From Gambelia wislizenii (lineage: Eukaryota; Chordata; Lepidosauria; Squamata; Crotaphytidae), in the NCBI GenBank assembly GCA_030847615.1, contig JAUMIR010000003.1:28022501-28086500 (forward strand): DNA of 64,000 bases. Direction: 5' to 3'. The position numbers were made by a program, and so were the translations under genes. Numbering within the stretch: position 1 is the stretch's first letter; every line of letters starts with the position of its first letter. A model generated the notes under the pieces. It did no database searches. It was not told the origin of the DNA and worked only from the letters and a program-made list of their open reading frames with translations. Below are positions 9,988-23,100 of this stretch, piece after piece.

Positions 9988-11830
9988 TCATCCCGCGCTT
10001 ACTGCAAGCGCGCTGATGACTAAAAAGGCCAATCCGAGATAAACAAGTCCGGTTGCAGAAAGCACAGCAGAAGGTCTTCTTGGGTGATGTTTCCGGGTTG
10101 TGATTCTTTCTGCGTTGTCATTTCTCTTCAAGACTTGCTCAGCGTGAGTTCTCAAATAAGGCTGCAACATTGTGGATAGTGCGTCTCCATGCCTCCTGAT
10201 GTGAGGCCAGGGCAGACCATTGTTGGTGATCAATTTGGCCGAGCCTGAGATGTTGTTTCAGGGAGTCTTTGTATCGCTTTTTTGGAGCGCCCCTCTTACG
10301 CTGACCCGTGGCGAGTTCACCGTAGAGAAGTATTTTTGGGAGGCGATAGTCCTCCATCCTAGAAACGTGCCCTGCCCAGCACAGCTGTGTTCTCAATATC
10401 ATGGCTTCAATGCTGGTGATCCCTGCTTGCTCAAGGATAGCAACATTCGTCACATAGTCAGTCCAGTGTATATTTAGGTTTGTGCGTAAACAGCGCTGAT
10501 GAAAGCGTTCAAGGAGTCGTAAGTGTTGGCGATAGGTGACCCATGTTTCAGACCCATAAAGGAGAATAGACAGTACAATGGCTCTATACACACTGATTTT
10601 TGTGCTTTGTCTCAGGTGTTTATTATTCCAGACTCTTTTGTAAAGTCTTCCAAATGCACTATATGCCATTGCTAATCTGTGACCGATCTCTTTGTCAGTC
10701 TTGGTATCTGAGGAGATGATGCTTCCCAGGTAGGTGAACTACTGAATGGACATAAGCACAGAATTGCTGATGGCAATGTGGGGATGGTGGTGTTCGTCCT
10801 GTGGTGCAGGCTGGCAAAGACCTTCTGTTTTCTTCAGGTTGACTTCCAGCCCGAAGAGCTCTGCAGCTGTTGCGAAGCAGGATGTTAGGCGCTGCAGAGC
10901 TGCTTCTGTGTGGGCAACAAGGGCAGCATCATCAGCGAAGAGCAGCTCACGGACTAGATAGTTTAGAGTGTTGGTGCAAGCCCTCAGCCGGCTTAACTTA
11001 AACAAGCTGCCATCAGTACGGTAACATATATAGATGCCGTCGTCTTCTTCAAGCTCTGCCGTAGCCCTTTGGAGCATCATGCTGAAGAAGATTGTAAATA
11101 AAGTTGGTGCAAGAACACAACCTTGCTTCACTCCATTAGTTATTAGAAAGGGCTCTGAAAGAGCATCGCCGTATCTGACTTGACCATGCTGGCCCTCGTG
11201 TAGCATGATAATTATTTTAAGGAATATGGGGGGACATCCTAGTCTTTCCAGGATCTGCCACAGACCTTTTCTACTCGCGGTGTCGAAGACTTTGGTGAGG
11301 TCTACAAATGTTACATAGAGACCCTTATTCTGCTCTCTACATTTCTCTTGCAGTTGTCTAAGGGCAAATACCATATCTGTAGTAGTCGTATTGGCTTTGA
11401 AGCCACATTGGCTTTCAGGAAGAAGTTCTTCTGCAATGGCAGGAACTAATTTGTTCAGGAGTATCCTTGCAAGGATTTTTCCAGCAATAGAGAGCAGTGT
11501 TATACCTCGATAGTTTGAGCAATCGGATTTTGCTCCTTTTTTCTTGTACAGGGTGATGATGACTGCATCTCGGAGATCTGATATCAGTTCCCCCTTTTCC
11601 CAGCAATTCACAAGGAGTTCGTGGAATTTATCACGGAGTACATGACCTCCGTGTTTCCAAACTTCAGGTGGGATTCCATCAATCCCAGCTGCCTTGCCGT
11701 TTTTCATCTGCTGTATGGCCTTAAGGGTCTCTTCCAAAGTGGGAGCTATGTCCAATTCATTTTTCACCGGTTTTTGTATCATATGTTGGATAGCTGAGCC
11801 TTGGACTACCCAGTTGGCAGTAAAGAGACT
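9988..11830 (-). pseudogene. LINE-A reverse transcriptase and C-terminal zinc finger (broken)
   Basis: RT blocks: AAGIDGIPPEVWKHGG, SNYRGITLLS, FVDLTKVFDTASRKGLW, NGVKQGCVLAPTLF and the catalytic LFADDAALVAH. After a frameshift near 10700 comes the conserved tail [20 protein letters not shown] and a zinc-finger-like end. Several family positions are changed (Thr-Lys-Val before Phe-Asp). Not functional as it stands. Confidence 0.86.
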
Positions 11831-12084
11831 TTGAAAGTGTTCAGCCCATCAACTCAGGATGGAGGCTTTATCAGTAATTGATGTTTAACCATCTGTACTG
11901 TATAAGGAGCTTTGGACCTGATAAGTACGTCCAAACACTGCCTTAAGAGCTTCATAAAATCCTCTAGAATCACCCAGATCTGCACAGCATTGTGTCTTTT
12001 CTGCTATATTGATCCACCAATTCTTCTGCATTTCTCTGAGTTTTTGTTGAAGTTTACTACATGTGAGACAGAAAGCTGCTTTTC

Positions 12085-13130
12085 TTACATGGCAACTTGG
12101 CTGGGCAAGGTAGGCCTGGTGAGCAGTTCTCTTCTTTGCGAACAGCTCTTGAATCTCTTGGTTGTTTTCATCAAACCAGTCTTGATTTTTGTTGTGGAGA
12201 ACCTGAGGGATTCTTCTGCAGTCTGCAGGATACTGTTTTTGATATGCTGCCAAAGCACTGTAGGAGAAGGATCTGTAGGATGGTCTTCAAGTTCTGTTTG
12301 CAGGTTTGCCTTGCATTTCTCTCTCTTGGTAGCTTGTTGAAGATTGTTGACTTGGAGTCTTTTCTTTAAGATGCCACCCCTCTTAGGTTTGAACTTAAGA
12401 TGAAGGTTTAGTTTACATCTGACGAGGCGATGATCTGTTTGGCATTCTGCACTGGGCATCACTCAAGTATGACGGACATCGCGGATGTTTGACGGACTAG
12501 AACATAGTCAATGAGATGCCAATGTTTGGATCGGGGATGCATCCAGGTTGTCTTCAAGATATCTTTCTGCTGAAAGATAGTGTTTGTAATAGTCAGCTGT
12601 TGTTCTGCACAGAACTCTAGCAGGAGGCGTCCATTATCATTGCAATTTCCAACGCCATGCTTGCCTAAGACACCTTTCCAGGCTTCGGAATTCTTTCCTA
12701 CTCTGGCATTGAAGTCACCAAGGATAATAATTTTATCTTCTACAGGGACTTTTTGTATGAGGTGGTATAGGTCTGTGTAGAATTTATCTTTCTCTACAGG
12801 GTCAGCTTGCATAGTTGGGGCATATACACTAGAGAGAACAACATGTGGGTGGCGTAAGGAAATAATGCGATTGGAGTGTCCTGTTGGCAAGGTTTCAAGT
12901 TTGGAGGCAATGGAGTTTTTAGTCATAAAGCCTACTCCTGAAAGATGTTTTTCAGTTTTGGGTTTGCCAGACCAGTAAAGTGTGTAGCCGGTGCCGTGTT
13001 CTTTAAGGCTGCCTTCCTCATGGAGACGAACTTCACTAAGAGCAGCGATGTCGATATTAAGCCATGATAGTTCATGGGCTATTAGAGCAGAATGACGCTC
13101 AGGCCATCCACTATCTTCAGAGTCTTGCAT
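12085..13130 (-). pseudogene. LINE-A endonuclease region (frameshifted)
   Basis: APE-type endonuclease signatures in order: IAALSEVRLHEEG, SSVYAPTMQAD, IILGDFNARVG, and HWHLIDYVLVRQ. The frame shifts near 12460 and then continues TDHRLVRCKLNLHLKFKP. The enzyme nicks target DNA to prime reverse transcription. Broken here, so inactive. Confidence 0.85.
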
Positions 13131-14013
13131 GGTTCTGATGTTCCAGCATGCAAGCGTCAGTTTATTTACACCTTTGGAGGCCGGTGTGTGCCTTTGTTTC
13201 TTTGCCTTGGTTTGACTGTATCAGAAGATTCCCGTTGGCCGTGGCTAACCAACCAGGTTGATGGGTATGAGCTTTTGTTAGGCCACCTTTTCTAGGCCCC
13301 TCTCCATATGGAGCAAGCAGTGCTTTCATTAAAAAAGGCTGCTTGGTCATTCAGGATGCTGCCGAACAAGACTGTCATCTCCCGGGTCAGCTTCGACTGA
13401 CCAACGTCCTGAACCGCCTGCATGCAGGGTTGGGTCTGCGGCTTCCAGTGCATCTTTACACCTACCGTTTTGTCCCTTGCCTATCACTACAGGGCTTTTT
13501 TGGAATTGGATTTGTCCTTCGAGCCTGTGCAATGGATTTTTCTGGTGGAGCGCAGCATGCACAGAACTGGCCTCACCCTTTAAACCAAAGGTTCATCTGC
13601 TGGCCTTGGAAGCATGGACGGTAGTAGTGAGGTCCTCAGGTTGTAGGTTTGATTAGGGTTTCCTTCTCTTAGATGGTTGACCTTACAGGGTTGGACAAGC
13701 ACCATCTGCCCGGGTTTGGGATTAGAGTTTTCCTTCTCCTAGGACGGTTACCATAAGGCTAAGGAGCCCATCCTGCCCTTTGACGCTCTTTGTCAGACCC
13801 TTCAGTTTTGACCTGTCTGGCATGGGAGACCCTACCGGTGGCTATTATGCCACCGCCAGCATAGCTCAAAACATCATTAGGGTAAACAAACCTCTCTCCC
13901 ACGACAAGGGGGCGTCAATGGAGAGGATCCATAATAGAATATTAGCATATCAAAGTAGTATGTTATTGCCTTTATTAATTCATAATTATTTTTATTCTCT
14001 CTTCCTGTGTTAG

Positions 14014-14118
14014 ATTGAAAGATTGCTGTAGGTTTTCTGAATTTGCAATTATGAATGTCAATGACTTTGTCATACTCCCTGGATCAAAAACTGGAATGTC
14101 TGTAAAACTGAAAGCAAA
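14014..14118 (+). CDS. ZBBX: ZBBX exon with start codon (coding from 14051)
   Basis: A strong acceptor (pyrimidine tract then TTAG, ending at 14013) precedes 37 noncoding bases and the ATG at 14051. The acceptor means at least one 5' UTR exon lies upstream. Coding part 14051-14118 gives [10 protein letters not shown] and then GMSVKLKA, ending two bases into a lysine codon before donor GTAAGT. This start is chosen because it matches the expected N terminus of the family. Confidence 0.88.
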
Positions 14119-17100
14119 GTAAGTTCATTTTCCCTTAATTATTTCTCAAATGATTCTATAATGTTTGAGGTTTTAATGCACTGTTTAAATGCCAGCTGAG
14201 GCTACAACCTTTAAACCACTCTATATAAAATTAATTTTATTGAAACAAATGTAAATGTGTTTAGGATTGCAGTAGCAGTAATACCTGTGTTAAGACTTTG
14301 TGATGTCTCTTTTCTGTCACCATGTCTTGGTGCCTTAAAAATTGCTATGAAATTGCTTAAGCTGTAGTGGTACAAACATATTTATTTCTTGAGGTTGTGT
14401 ACCCAGAGGACGAACATCATAAATATAATCCAATCTCAAACCATCAAAATATAAACTTGCCTGTTTTTGTACCATGCTGATTGTATGTTATGCCTACTTT
14501 ATATGGAAGAGGAAAAGTATAAGATATTGCTGAATTTAGTGTTTGAACTTTATCTCTTCAGAAGCGTACGAGAGCTGCAGTTAGAGAAGGTTCATTTGGA
14601 GCTTGAAAATAAGGAGATGGAGAAGAAACTGCAGCAACTGCAATCAAATATGAGTAGAGAAAAACAAGAGAGAGAGTAGGTGAAACTTTAAACATTGAAA
14701 CAAAATGGTTTAGTTGTTTTTTAAAAAAACTTCTGGGAACTATTTGTAGATATTTGTCTAATTATTTATTGGAATTTTGTTAAATATATATGTAAAATAC
14801 AAAGCCACCAAATATTAAAACACAGTCTGTAAGCTTTTTTTTTTAGTAATAATTTTTATTCATCATTTTCCATACATAAAATTTTCAAAACAAACTTAAC
14901 ATCACTTTCATTCTTCATCCATACCTAAAACTGGCAAGTTTACAATACAATACCTTTAGTTGATATGTTATTATTCATAAATCTAATCACGAACACTTTC
15001 AACACATTCAACCCACCTTCCCACACCATACACTCAAGTTCATAACCTCATTCATCTGACTTCCTTTCTTCCTCCTTGTCCTATATGATAACTGTTATAA
15101 TTCTTTACCCCACTAACTCATTTATCTGTATTTATCTTGATCTTTTACTTTCCTATTACTATTATTCTTTTAATTGCTTATTCTGTTTTTATTTCTGCTA
15201 TTTCCCCCCAATTTTCTTTCCACAGCTGATTCAATACTTGCCACTTTTGTAAATCTTTAAATGTTTTCCTTTCATCCAATAAAATCATCAATCTGTCTAT
15301 CGTGAACATATCGTAAAGTTTCAGTATCCATTCCTTAATTGTGGGAATCTTTTTAGATTTCCAATATCTGGCATATGTGTTTTTGTACCTTTCTATCAAT
15401 ATTACGAATCATGTTTAATAGATAAATTTCTGGTGCCCATGGGAAGTTAATCTTAAAGATATTTACTATCTGTTTATGAATCCTATTCCAATTTTTTTTT
15501 TTTTTTTTTTTTTTTGCAGTTGGGCATTCCCACCATATATGATAGTAAGAACCTGTTGCTTTTGAAGATTTCCAACATTGATCCGATGTTCTGTATATTT
15601 TAGATAACTTTAGCGGTGTCAAATGCTATCTAAACATTAATTTATATATGTTCTCCTTTATATTTGTACTTCTTGTAAATGTCAATGTTTTAGTCCACAG
15701 TTTTTCCCACTGTTCTAGAAGTATTTGTTTACCCAAATTTTGGGCCCATTTGATCATATAATTTTTTTATTACTTCTTTTTCCAGCTCTAGTTCCAATAT
15801 TAACATATATTTTAGAGATGATTTTCTTCTTTTCTCCCTCAATTATCATAGACAAACCTGTTTGTTGAGTCTCCAATCCCTCCAACTTATTGTCTATCCT
15901 GAATTTATCTAGTAACTGTCTATATAGGAACCAGTGACAGATTATGTTCTCATCCTTTAATTCTTCCTGACATTTCATCACAAACCTTCCTCCTTCCACT
16001 TTCAAAATATCCTTATATGTTAACCATTTACCGCAAAACAAATCTTCTTTTTTATAAAAAAAGCTTCATTATTTGAAAGCCAGAGTGGTATCCTTGGACA
16101 TATTTTCTTTTTGTACTTTAGCCATATCCTTAGCCAAGACCTTCTTAAATAATGATGATTAAATTTGCTATGCACAGATGATTTGTTATGCCACAAATAG
16201 GCATGCCAGCCGAAACGTAAATTGAATCCCTCCAAATTTAGGAATCTAACATTTTTTAACAACTTCCAATCTAGAAGCCATGATATGCTATATGCATGAT
16301 AATAAATCTGTAAATCTGGTAGGGCTAGTCCTCCTCTGTCTACCGACTCTGTTAGAATTTTCCATTGTATCCTCGGCATCTAACCATTCCAGATAAATTA
16401 AGTCAAGTCTTTTTTCCATTGTTTGAATCCTTTGCCATTTATCATAATTGGTATGTTCTGAAAAAGATATAACATCTTTAGCAGAACATTCATTTTAATT
16501 GTTGTTATTCTTCCTAGTAGTGAAATGTCCATTCCCCCCCCCCCGCTTTAATAGATCCTTTTTTTATCTTAGTCCAAGTTTTAACATAATTATTTTCAAA
16601 AAGTTCTGAATTTTTCTTAGTTAGTATTATGCCCAAATATTTTGTTTGTTTTACTATTTTATAATTTGTTATTTTCTCCAATTCTTTTTAGACATCTCAG
16701 CGGCTTTCGATACGATAGATCATAGCATCCTCTTGGATCGCCTGAGTGGGTTAGGAATCGGAGGCACTGAACTCCAGTGGTTCTGGTCATTCCTCTCGGG
16801 CAGGTCCCAGAGGGTGTTGCTCGGGGACAGCTGCTCCATCATAAAGGAGCTTACTTGTGGCATTCCGCAGGGTGCCATCCTGTCCCCAATGCTGTTTAAC
16901 AGCTACATGAAGCCGCTGGGTGAGATTATTCGGAGTTATGGGGCTGGGTGTTATCAGTATGCTGATGACACCCAGATCTATTTCTCCTTGTCCCGGTCGT
17001 TGGTCTCAAATTCTGATAGCGTCTCTCCTCTTAATGATTGTCTTAAAGCAGTAATGGGCTGGATGAGGAAAAACAGATTGAAATTAAATCCAGACAAAAC

Positions 17101-20100
17101 GGAGGTGCTCACGATAGCGGCCCCAAAACCAGGAGGTGGGTTGCAACCTCCAGTCCTGGACGGGGTCACACTCTCTGTTAAGGACTGTGTTCGCAGTCTG
17201 GGGGTGCTCCTTGATTCATCACTACAGATGACTAGTCAGGTGAATGCGACGGTCAGGAGTGCCTGTTATCAGCTTCAGCTGATACGCCAGCTGCGCCATT
17301 TCCTGGAAGTAAGGAATCTCGAGACTGTGGTGCACGTGCTGGTAACCTCTCGTCTAGATTTCTGCAATGCGCTCTACATGGGGCTACCCTCATGCTTGGT
17401 CCGGAAACTTCAGTTGGTACAAAATATGGCAGCCAGAGTGGTCTCGGGAACATCTTGGAGAGACCATATAACTCCAGTGTTAAGATCTCTCCACTGGCTG
17501 CCTATCAGTTTCCGGGCCCAGTATAAGGTGTTGGTTATTACCTTTAAAGCCCTAAATGGCTTGGGTCCAACTTATCTCCGGAACTGCCTCCTCCCATACA
17601 ATCCTCCCCGTGCACTCCGGTCCTCTTGGAGGAATTTGCTTCAGCCATAAAAATCTAGGCTGTCTGCAACTTCCCAGAGGGCCTTTTCAGTAATTGCCCC
17701 CAAATTGTGGAATGACCTGCCGAACGAGATCCATCAGATGACAAGCCTGAGTTGCTTTAAAAAAGCACTAAAGACAGATCTTTTTCGGCAGGCCTTTCCT
17801 AATTAGATCCCAGCCTCAGGGGCTCCTGGCCTCTTTTAGTCTGCTGGCTTTTTATTGTATTTATTGTTTTTAAATGTGATTTTAGATAGTTGCTTTTAAT
17901 TTATATTTGTTTAATATCTGTTTATGGGGGAGAGGTAGGGGTGTTTTGGGATTTTTATCTGTGTTGTATTTTAATTATTGTAAGCTGCCCCGATTGTTTT
18001 AACAGAGGGGTGGGGTATAAATAAATATTATTATTATTATTATTATTATTGCTCTTCTTGCCTCCCTAAGTTTTTCACTGTCATTACCGTTTTGTCCTTC
18101 TTGATTTTTAGCCCTGCTACTTTTCCAAATTCCTCAATTGTTGCCATCAGATTACTTATACTTTCTTTTGGGTCATCTAATATAAATACCAGATTGTCTA
18201 CAAACGCTTTGTACTTATATTCTTGCGATCTCCATTTTAATCCCTTGATTTGTTGATTTAGTCTCAATTTTCTATTTAATACTTCTATCACTGTTATGAA
18301 TAATAATGGAGAAAGAGGGCATCCTTGCCTTGTCCCTCTTTCTATCTTACATGCTTTTGTCTTGTCTCCGTTTATTACGATCTGAGCCTTTTGGTTATTG
18401 TATATCTTCTAAATCCAGTTTAGATAATTTTCAGCAATGTTCATCCTAGACAGGACTTACAACATGAAATCCCACCTGACATTGTCGAATGTCTTCTTGG
18501 CATCTGCAAAAATCTATTGTAGTTTTTTTTCCATTGTGTTTCTTGCAAAATTCTATCAAGTTTATTATTGTTCTTAAGTTATCTTTTGTTTGTCTGCCAG
18601 GTAGGAATCCATTTTGGTCTTTGTGAGTATAATCCTTGAGAATTTTCTTCTATCTATCTGCAAGAATCATAGCAAATATTTTATAGTCTATATTTAATAA
18701 ACATATAGGCCTATAATTTGATGTTTGCGTTAGATCTTTACCTACTTTCAGTATTATTACTATATCCGCATTTCTCTATGTTTCAGGGCATTTCCCGATG
18801 TTTATTTTGTTGAATAGTTGACACATTGGATTTACTAACTCTTCCACAAATATTTTGTAATATAAAGTGATAGCCACTTCCCAGGTTTATTTGAGTTTTC
18901 AAAATATCTCTGACGTGTAAACTTCAGCTTAGTCGCCAATCCTGCTGTCATGTCAGTTTCCAATTGTGTGTTAAGTACGTTTAGCTCCTTCCTCAATTTC
19001 TCATCTTTCGGTCTCAATTTTAAGTTTGTTTTCTTTTTTTATTATTTCTTCCATAATTTTCATTTCTCTTTCTTTCTTCCTTTTCCTAAGTATAATTTCC
19101 TTCTGAATCCATAGCCTCTCACTGTAGCCTTTCCTGCATCCCAAACTGTTTCTATTGGGGTACCTTTGTCTAAATTTTCTTCAAAAAATTGCTTTAATGC
19201 AGTTCTTGCCTCAATTTATCATTTTTAAATAGCATATCTTTTATTTTCCAACCATATTGGTTTTTTTATAACCTTTATTTTATTTTACAGATTGGTTTTA
19301 AGCAATAGCTATTTACACATCTACACTGCATTAAACAGTTTCCAATGTGTGTTAGCTAATTGCCTCCACAAGCTGGGTACTCCATTACAGGATTATGATC
19401 AGATATTACCTTTTGTATTATCTGAAACCTCTTAACTTCTTTCTGTAATACTTTTGATATTAAAATCAAATGTATTCGTGACCAGGTTTTAAATAGCTCA
19501 GAAAAATAGGTGTAATCTTTTTCTTGTTTATGCAAGAATCTCCAGATATCTAATAATGACAACTGATTCATCATTTCTGTGACTATTCTTGGTAGCTTCC
19601 CTTGTTTTTTCCTTACTAGTTATATTTCTTGTTCTGTCTAATTCTGCATCCAATCCCCAGCCACTATTAGATTATCATAGTCATATTCCATTATCTTTTG
19701 TTGTAAATCTTGAAAAAAATTCTTTTATTGTTTTAGGTACCATAAACCCCAACCAATAAAATTACTTTTCCTTGTAAACAAATCTCCACCCCGATATAAT
19801 ACCCATTTATATCATTAAAATTTCTCTAGAGTTGTATCTCATGTTTACATATATAGCAACTCCTCTTTTCTTTTTATTAAATTTAGTAGCATATAGTTCA
19901 CCCAATATAGGATTTCTTAAATATTTTTTATCACACTCTTTAATGTGGGTTTCTTGAAGGCATACTATTTCAGTTTTTAATTTTGGCAAATAATGATACA
20001 CCATACACCTTTTATGTGAGCTGTTTAAGCCCCTTACATTCCATATTAATATTTTGTCAGTCATTTTAAACTGATTTTCTCTACTCTTTTATTCTTTATC

Positions 20101-23100
20101 CTGTGAATTCTTCTGTTCCACCTATTGCTCCTAATTCCTCTTCGTCATGACATTCTACAATTTCTTCTCCTTCCCCCTCAGTTTCCAGCTCTTCTATCTC
20201 TTCCTCTTGTTCTTCTACCTCTTCTACTTTTTCCTTTCCTTGCTTCCTGGTTACTTACTGAATCTATTCTTATGTTTTCTCTCAAACTTTTTCCTTTCCT
20301 CTCTTCTCTTTTTAGCTTTGTCATTCAATAATTCTATCTGTTTACGTATTTCTCCCCCTCCTTGCCTAGTCAACTTCTCTGTCCTCACCTCTTCTGATTT
20401 TCTTTCTTCTTCCTCTGATTCCGTAATGTTGATTTTTGAATCCCCTTGTATTCTTTTAAAGAAATCTTTTGCCCTCTCAGTCGTATTTATCATATATCTC
20501 TTATATCGGTACATTACTGAAATTCCTTCTATTTTGTTCCATTTATATCTTATTTGTTTTTTCCTTAATATCTGTGTTAAAAAATTATATTCCTTTCTTC
20601 ATTTTAACACTTGTGTTGGTAAACTTTTATATATCTTCAGTTCTTGACCTTCTATAATCATTTTTTTCCGGAATGCTTTGTTGGATCACTATGTCCTTAA
20701 CTCTCTCTCTTATAAACTATATCACAATATCATGTGGTAGTTTTTCCCTTTTTGCAATCCACAAATCTAATCGAAAGAGTTTATCCACCTTAACATCCAA
20801 CTGTTCCGGTTCCCATCCAATAAACTCAGCAAGAGGTGTTATAACTCTTGTTGCCAAATCTTCCTTCTGAGTTTCCACTAAACCCCTTATTTTAACACAC
20901 TTCGCTCTATATCTGATATTCTGTAGTAATTTTTGATTGCTCTCTCCCTCTCTATTCTTACTTCTAATACTATACATTTGTTCTTTTTTTCCAAATCCTT
21001 TGTCTTGACTTTCATATCACATATCTCATTACTCACTTTCATTATGTCCTTAGTAATGCCACTTCTCTTACTTGTTTCTTGTAAAGGCAAGATCCTACCT
21101 TTTCCATAAAACCAGATGCTCCCGTAGCTGATTTTATAAGCAAACCTAAGCAATGTAACTGGAATAAGCATATAATTGCTTCACCATCCTCCTCTGCCCC
21201 ATCTCCTTCTTTTAGGTTTTAGATTGTAAACCCCTAAGGGGCAGAGATGTAGCCTTGCTTCTTTTATTCTGCAAAGTGACATGCACTGATGGTGCTCTGT
21301 AAATAAATAATGATGTCATAAAATAATAATGCATTTAAGAAACAGAAATTTTGCAAAATGCATTCCCAGAACTATCTTGATATGACAATAATTGTGTGCA
21401 TGTGGACATGTTTATATAGACACCACTAAATGCAGTGTGCAAACACAAATCAAGGAACATGAGAGACACTGCAGACTGGGCCAGTCAGAAAAATCAGCAG
21501 TAGCAGATCATGTTATAAACCAACCTGGACACAAAATGTTATTTAAATACACTGAAATTCTGGACCAGGCCAACAAGTACCATGTCAGAATGAACAGAGA
21601 AGCTATTGAAATCCACAAACACCTGGACAACTTCAACAAGGAAGAAGAAATCCTAAAAGTAAACAAAATCTGGCTGCCAATCCTGAAAAACACTAAAATC
21701 AGAACTCAACACTTGTAAATGAACTCCACCCAGGGACAGGGGAATATCCAACAAATAATGGACCATTAACCAACCATTAGCCAAACAGACACTAACAAGC
21801 TTTGCATTTCTATACCCAGAGACTAGCCATTTAATTACACAAATTTACAAATCCTCCTCAACGGGTTCGCAATATATAAACAACTCCCACAGTCCTACCG
21901 AACCATTCTCTGAAGATGCTAGTCACAGATGCAGGTGAAACATCAGAAATAAACTCTTCCAGAACACGACCTCACAGCCCGGGAAAAAAAACAAGGAAAA
22001 TTTACAATTGTGTGCATCACCGTACGTCTGATTGCACAGTTTCCTATGGTTGCTTTATATTCCAGAAAGCTATGAATGGATGCCAGTTTTCTCTAAATGA
22101 GTTCATGATCATAGCTCTACCCATCCACAGTTGGATAGTAGCTGTAAGCTTGTGCATTAACATTATGATGTGCCAAAACCTTTCATGTTTCACTTTATAA
22201 ACAGATGGTTTTTTTCCCTCTTGATCATGTCATTTTTTACTAATGTCTGACAGCAGGTTTCCTACTAACACTTATGTGTACTCTTTAAGGGTGCTGCATA
22301 TACAGCTGGAAAATGTTTTAATGGGAATATAGCAGAAATTTCAATTACCTTTCATATGGTACAACAGAAAAAAATAATTTTAAATTGAAGAGTGGCTTGC
22401 CTGTTCATCTGTGCAAGAAGCTACATCAGAAGCTTTGATACAACTTCTGCTATACATAGAGGTTTACCCCACTTTAGCACATTGCTTTACAGAACTGCAA
22501 CGAGAGAGATATAAACTATCCAAAAAATTTGAAGATGATTGGGTGGAATGTAGCTGTAAAAATGTTTTCCCCCTACAAGGAAAAACAGAAAATTTTAGGG
22601 GAACTGAAATAAATGTAGTACTTATTTTCATGTCAATCTTGAACTAATTTTACTACTTGAGGAACATAAAATGCATTATTCATAGATTAGTTAGCCTATT
22701 AAATTTTACTCTTTGACATATTTAACAGCATAAAAGCCATTTCGTACAAGAACAAAATGTGAGAACACCCTGTATGTACTAAAGAGACCTGGAAACCTGC
22801 AAAATGTATACTTTTATGCTGCCTAAAAGCATGGTTTTGTGTGTGTGTGTGTGAGAGAGAGAGGGTGGGGGGAGAAAATGAGTGAGTGAAATAGAGAAAG
22901 AGAGAGATGTGAAAACAAAAACCATAAATTTGTAAAACACAAAATGTGTTATTTGTATGGAAACAGTCTCATACAGTGATGAGGGTTAGACTAGCAACAT
23001 ATTTGAATATAAAGTTTAATTCAACATTGAAAATATTGAGCATGTAATACACTATTGATAACATTGTCATACATATATATGGCATATTAATTGTGGACAG

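Larger units (their letters stand above)
9950..13931 (-). mobile_element. LINE-A: nearly full-length APE-type non-LTR retrotransposon, decayed
   Basis: About 4 kb on the minus strand: a 5' leader (about 13140-13931), an APE endonuclease, a linker, a reverse transcriptase and a C-terminal zinc finger, then a 3' end in GCGAAGAAAAGCCAGAG. Frameshifts and stops break the frame. I cannot assign the clade firmly; RTE-like or Vingi-like (Ingi group) are the candidates. Other copies lie at 24576-25512 and 56965-63999. Confidence 0.88.
14836..21180 (-). mobile_element. L1 LINE, old, split by an L2
   Basis: Minus strand: the 3' end with A-rich tail sits at about 14836 and the ORF1 region near 21180. 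Recognisable pieces are an ORF1-like coiled coil (20251-21171), EN (19807-20064; [23 protein letters not shown]), RT fragments around 18046-19017, and the ORF2 C-terminal part (15178-16379; [16 protein letters not shown]). The L2 at 16690-18049 interrupts it. Heavily mutated. Confidence 0.85.

Noticed and set aside
9988..13130. Could be annotated as a host gene (similar frames are often named as endonuclease-reverse transcriptase host proteins)
   Set aside because: Domain order, multiple copies in the window and frameshifts show a LINE.
14051..14118. Nearby upstream ATGs, including one before the acceptor (13918)
   Set aside because: They lie in LINE-A or intron sequence, before the strong acceptor ending at 14013.
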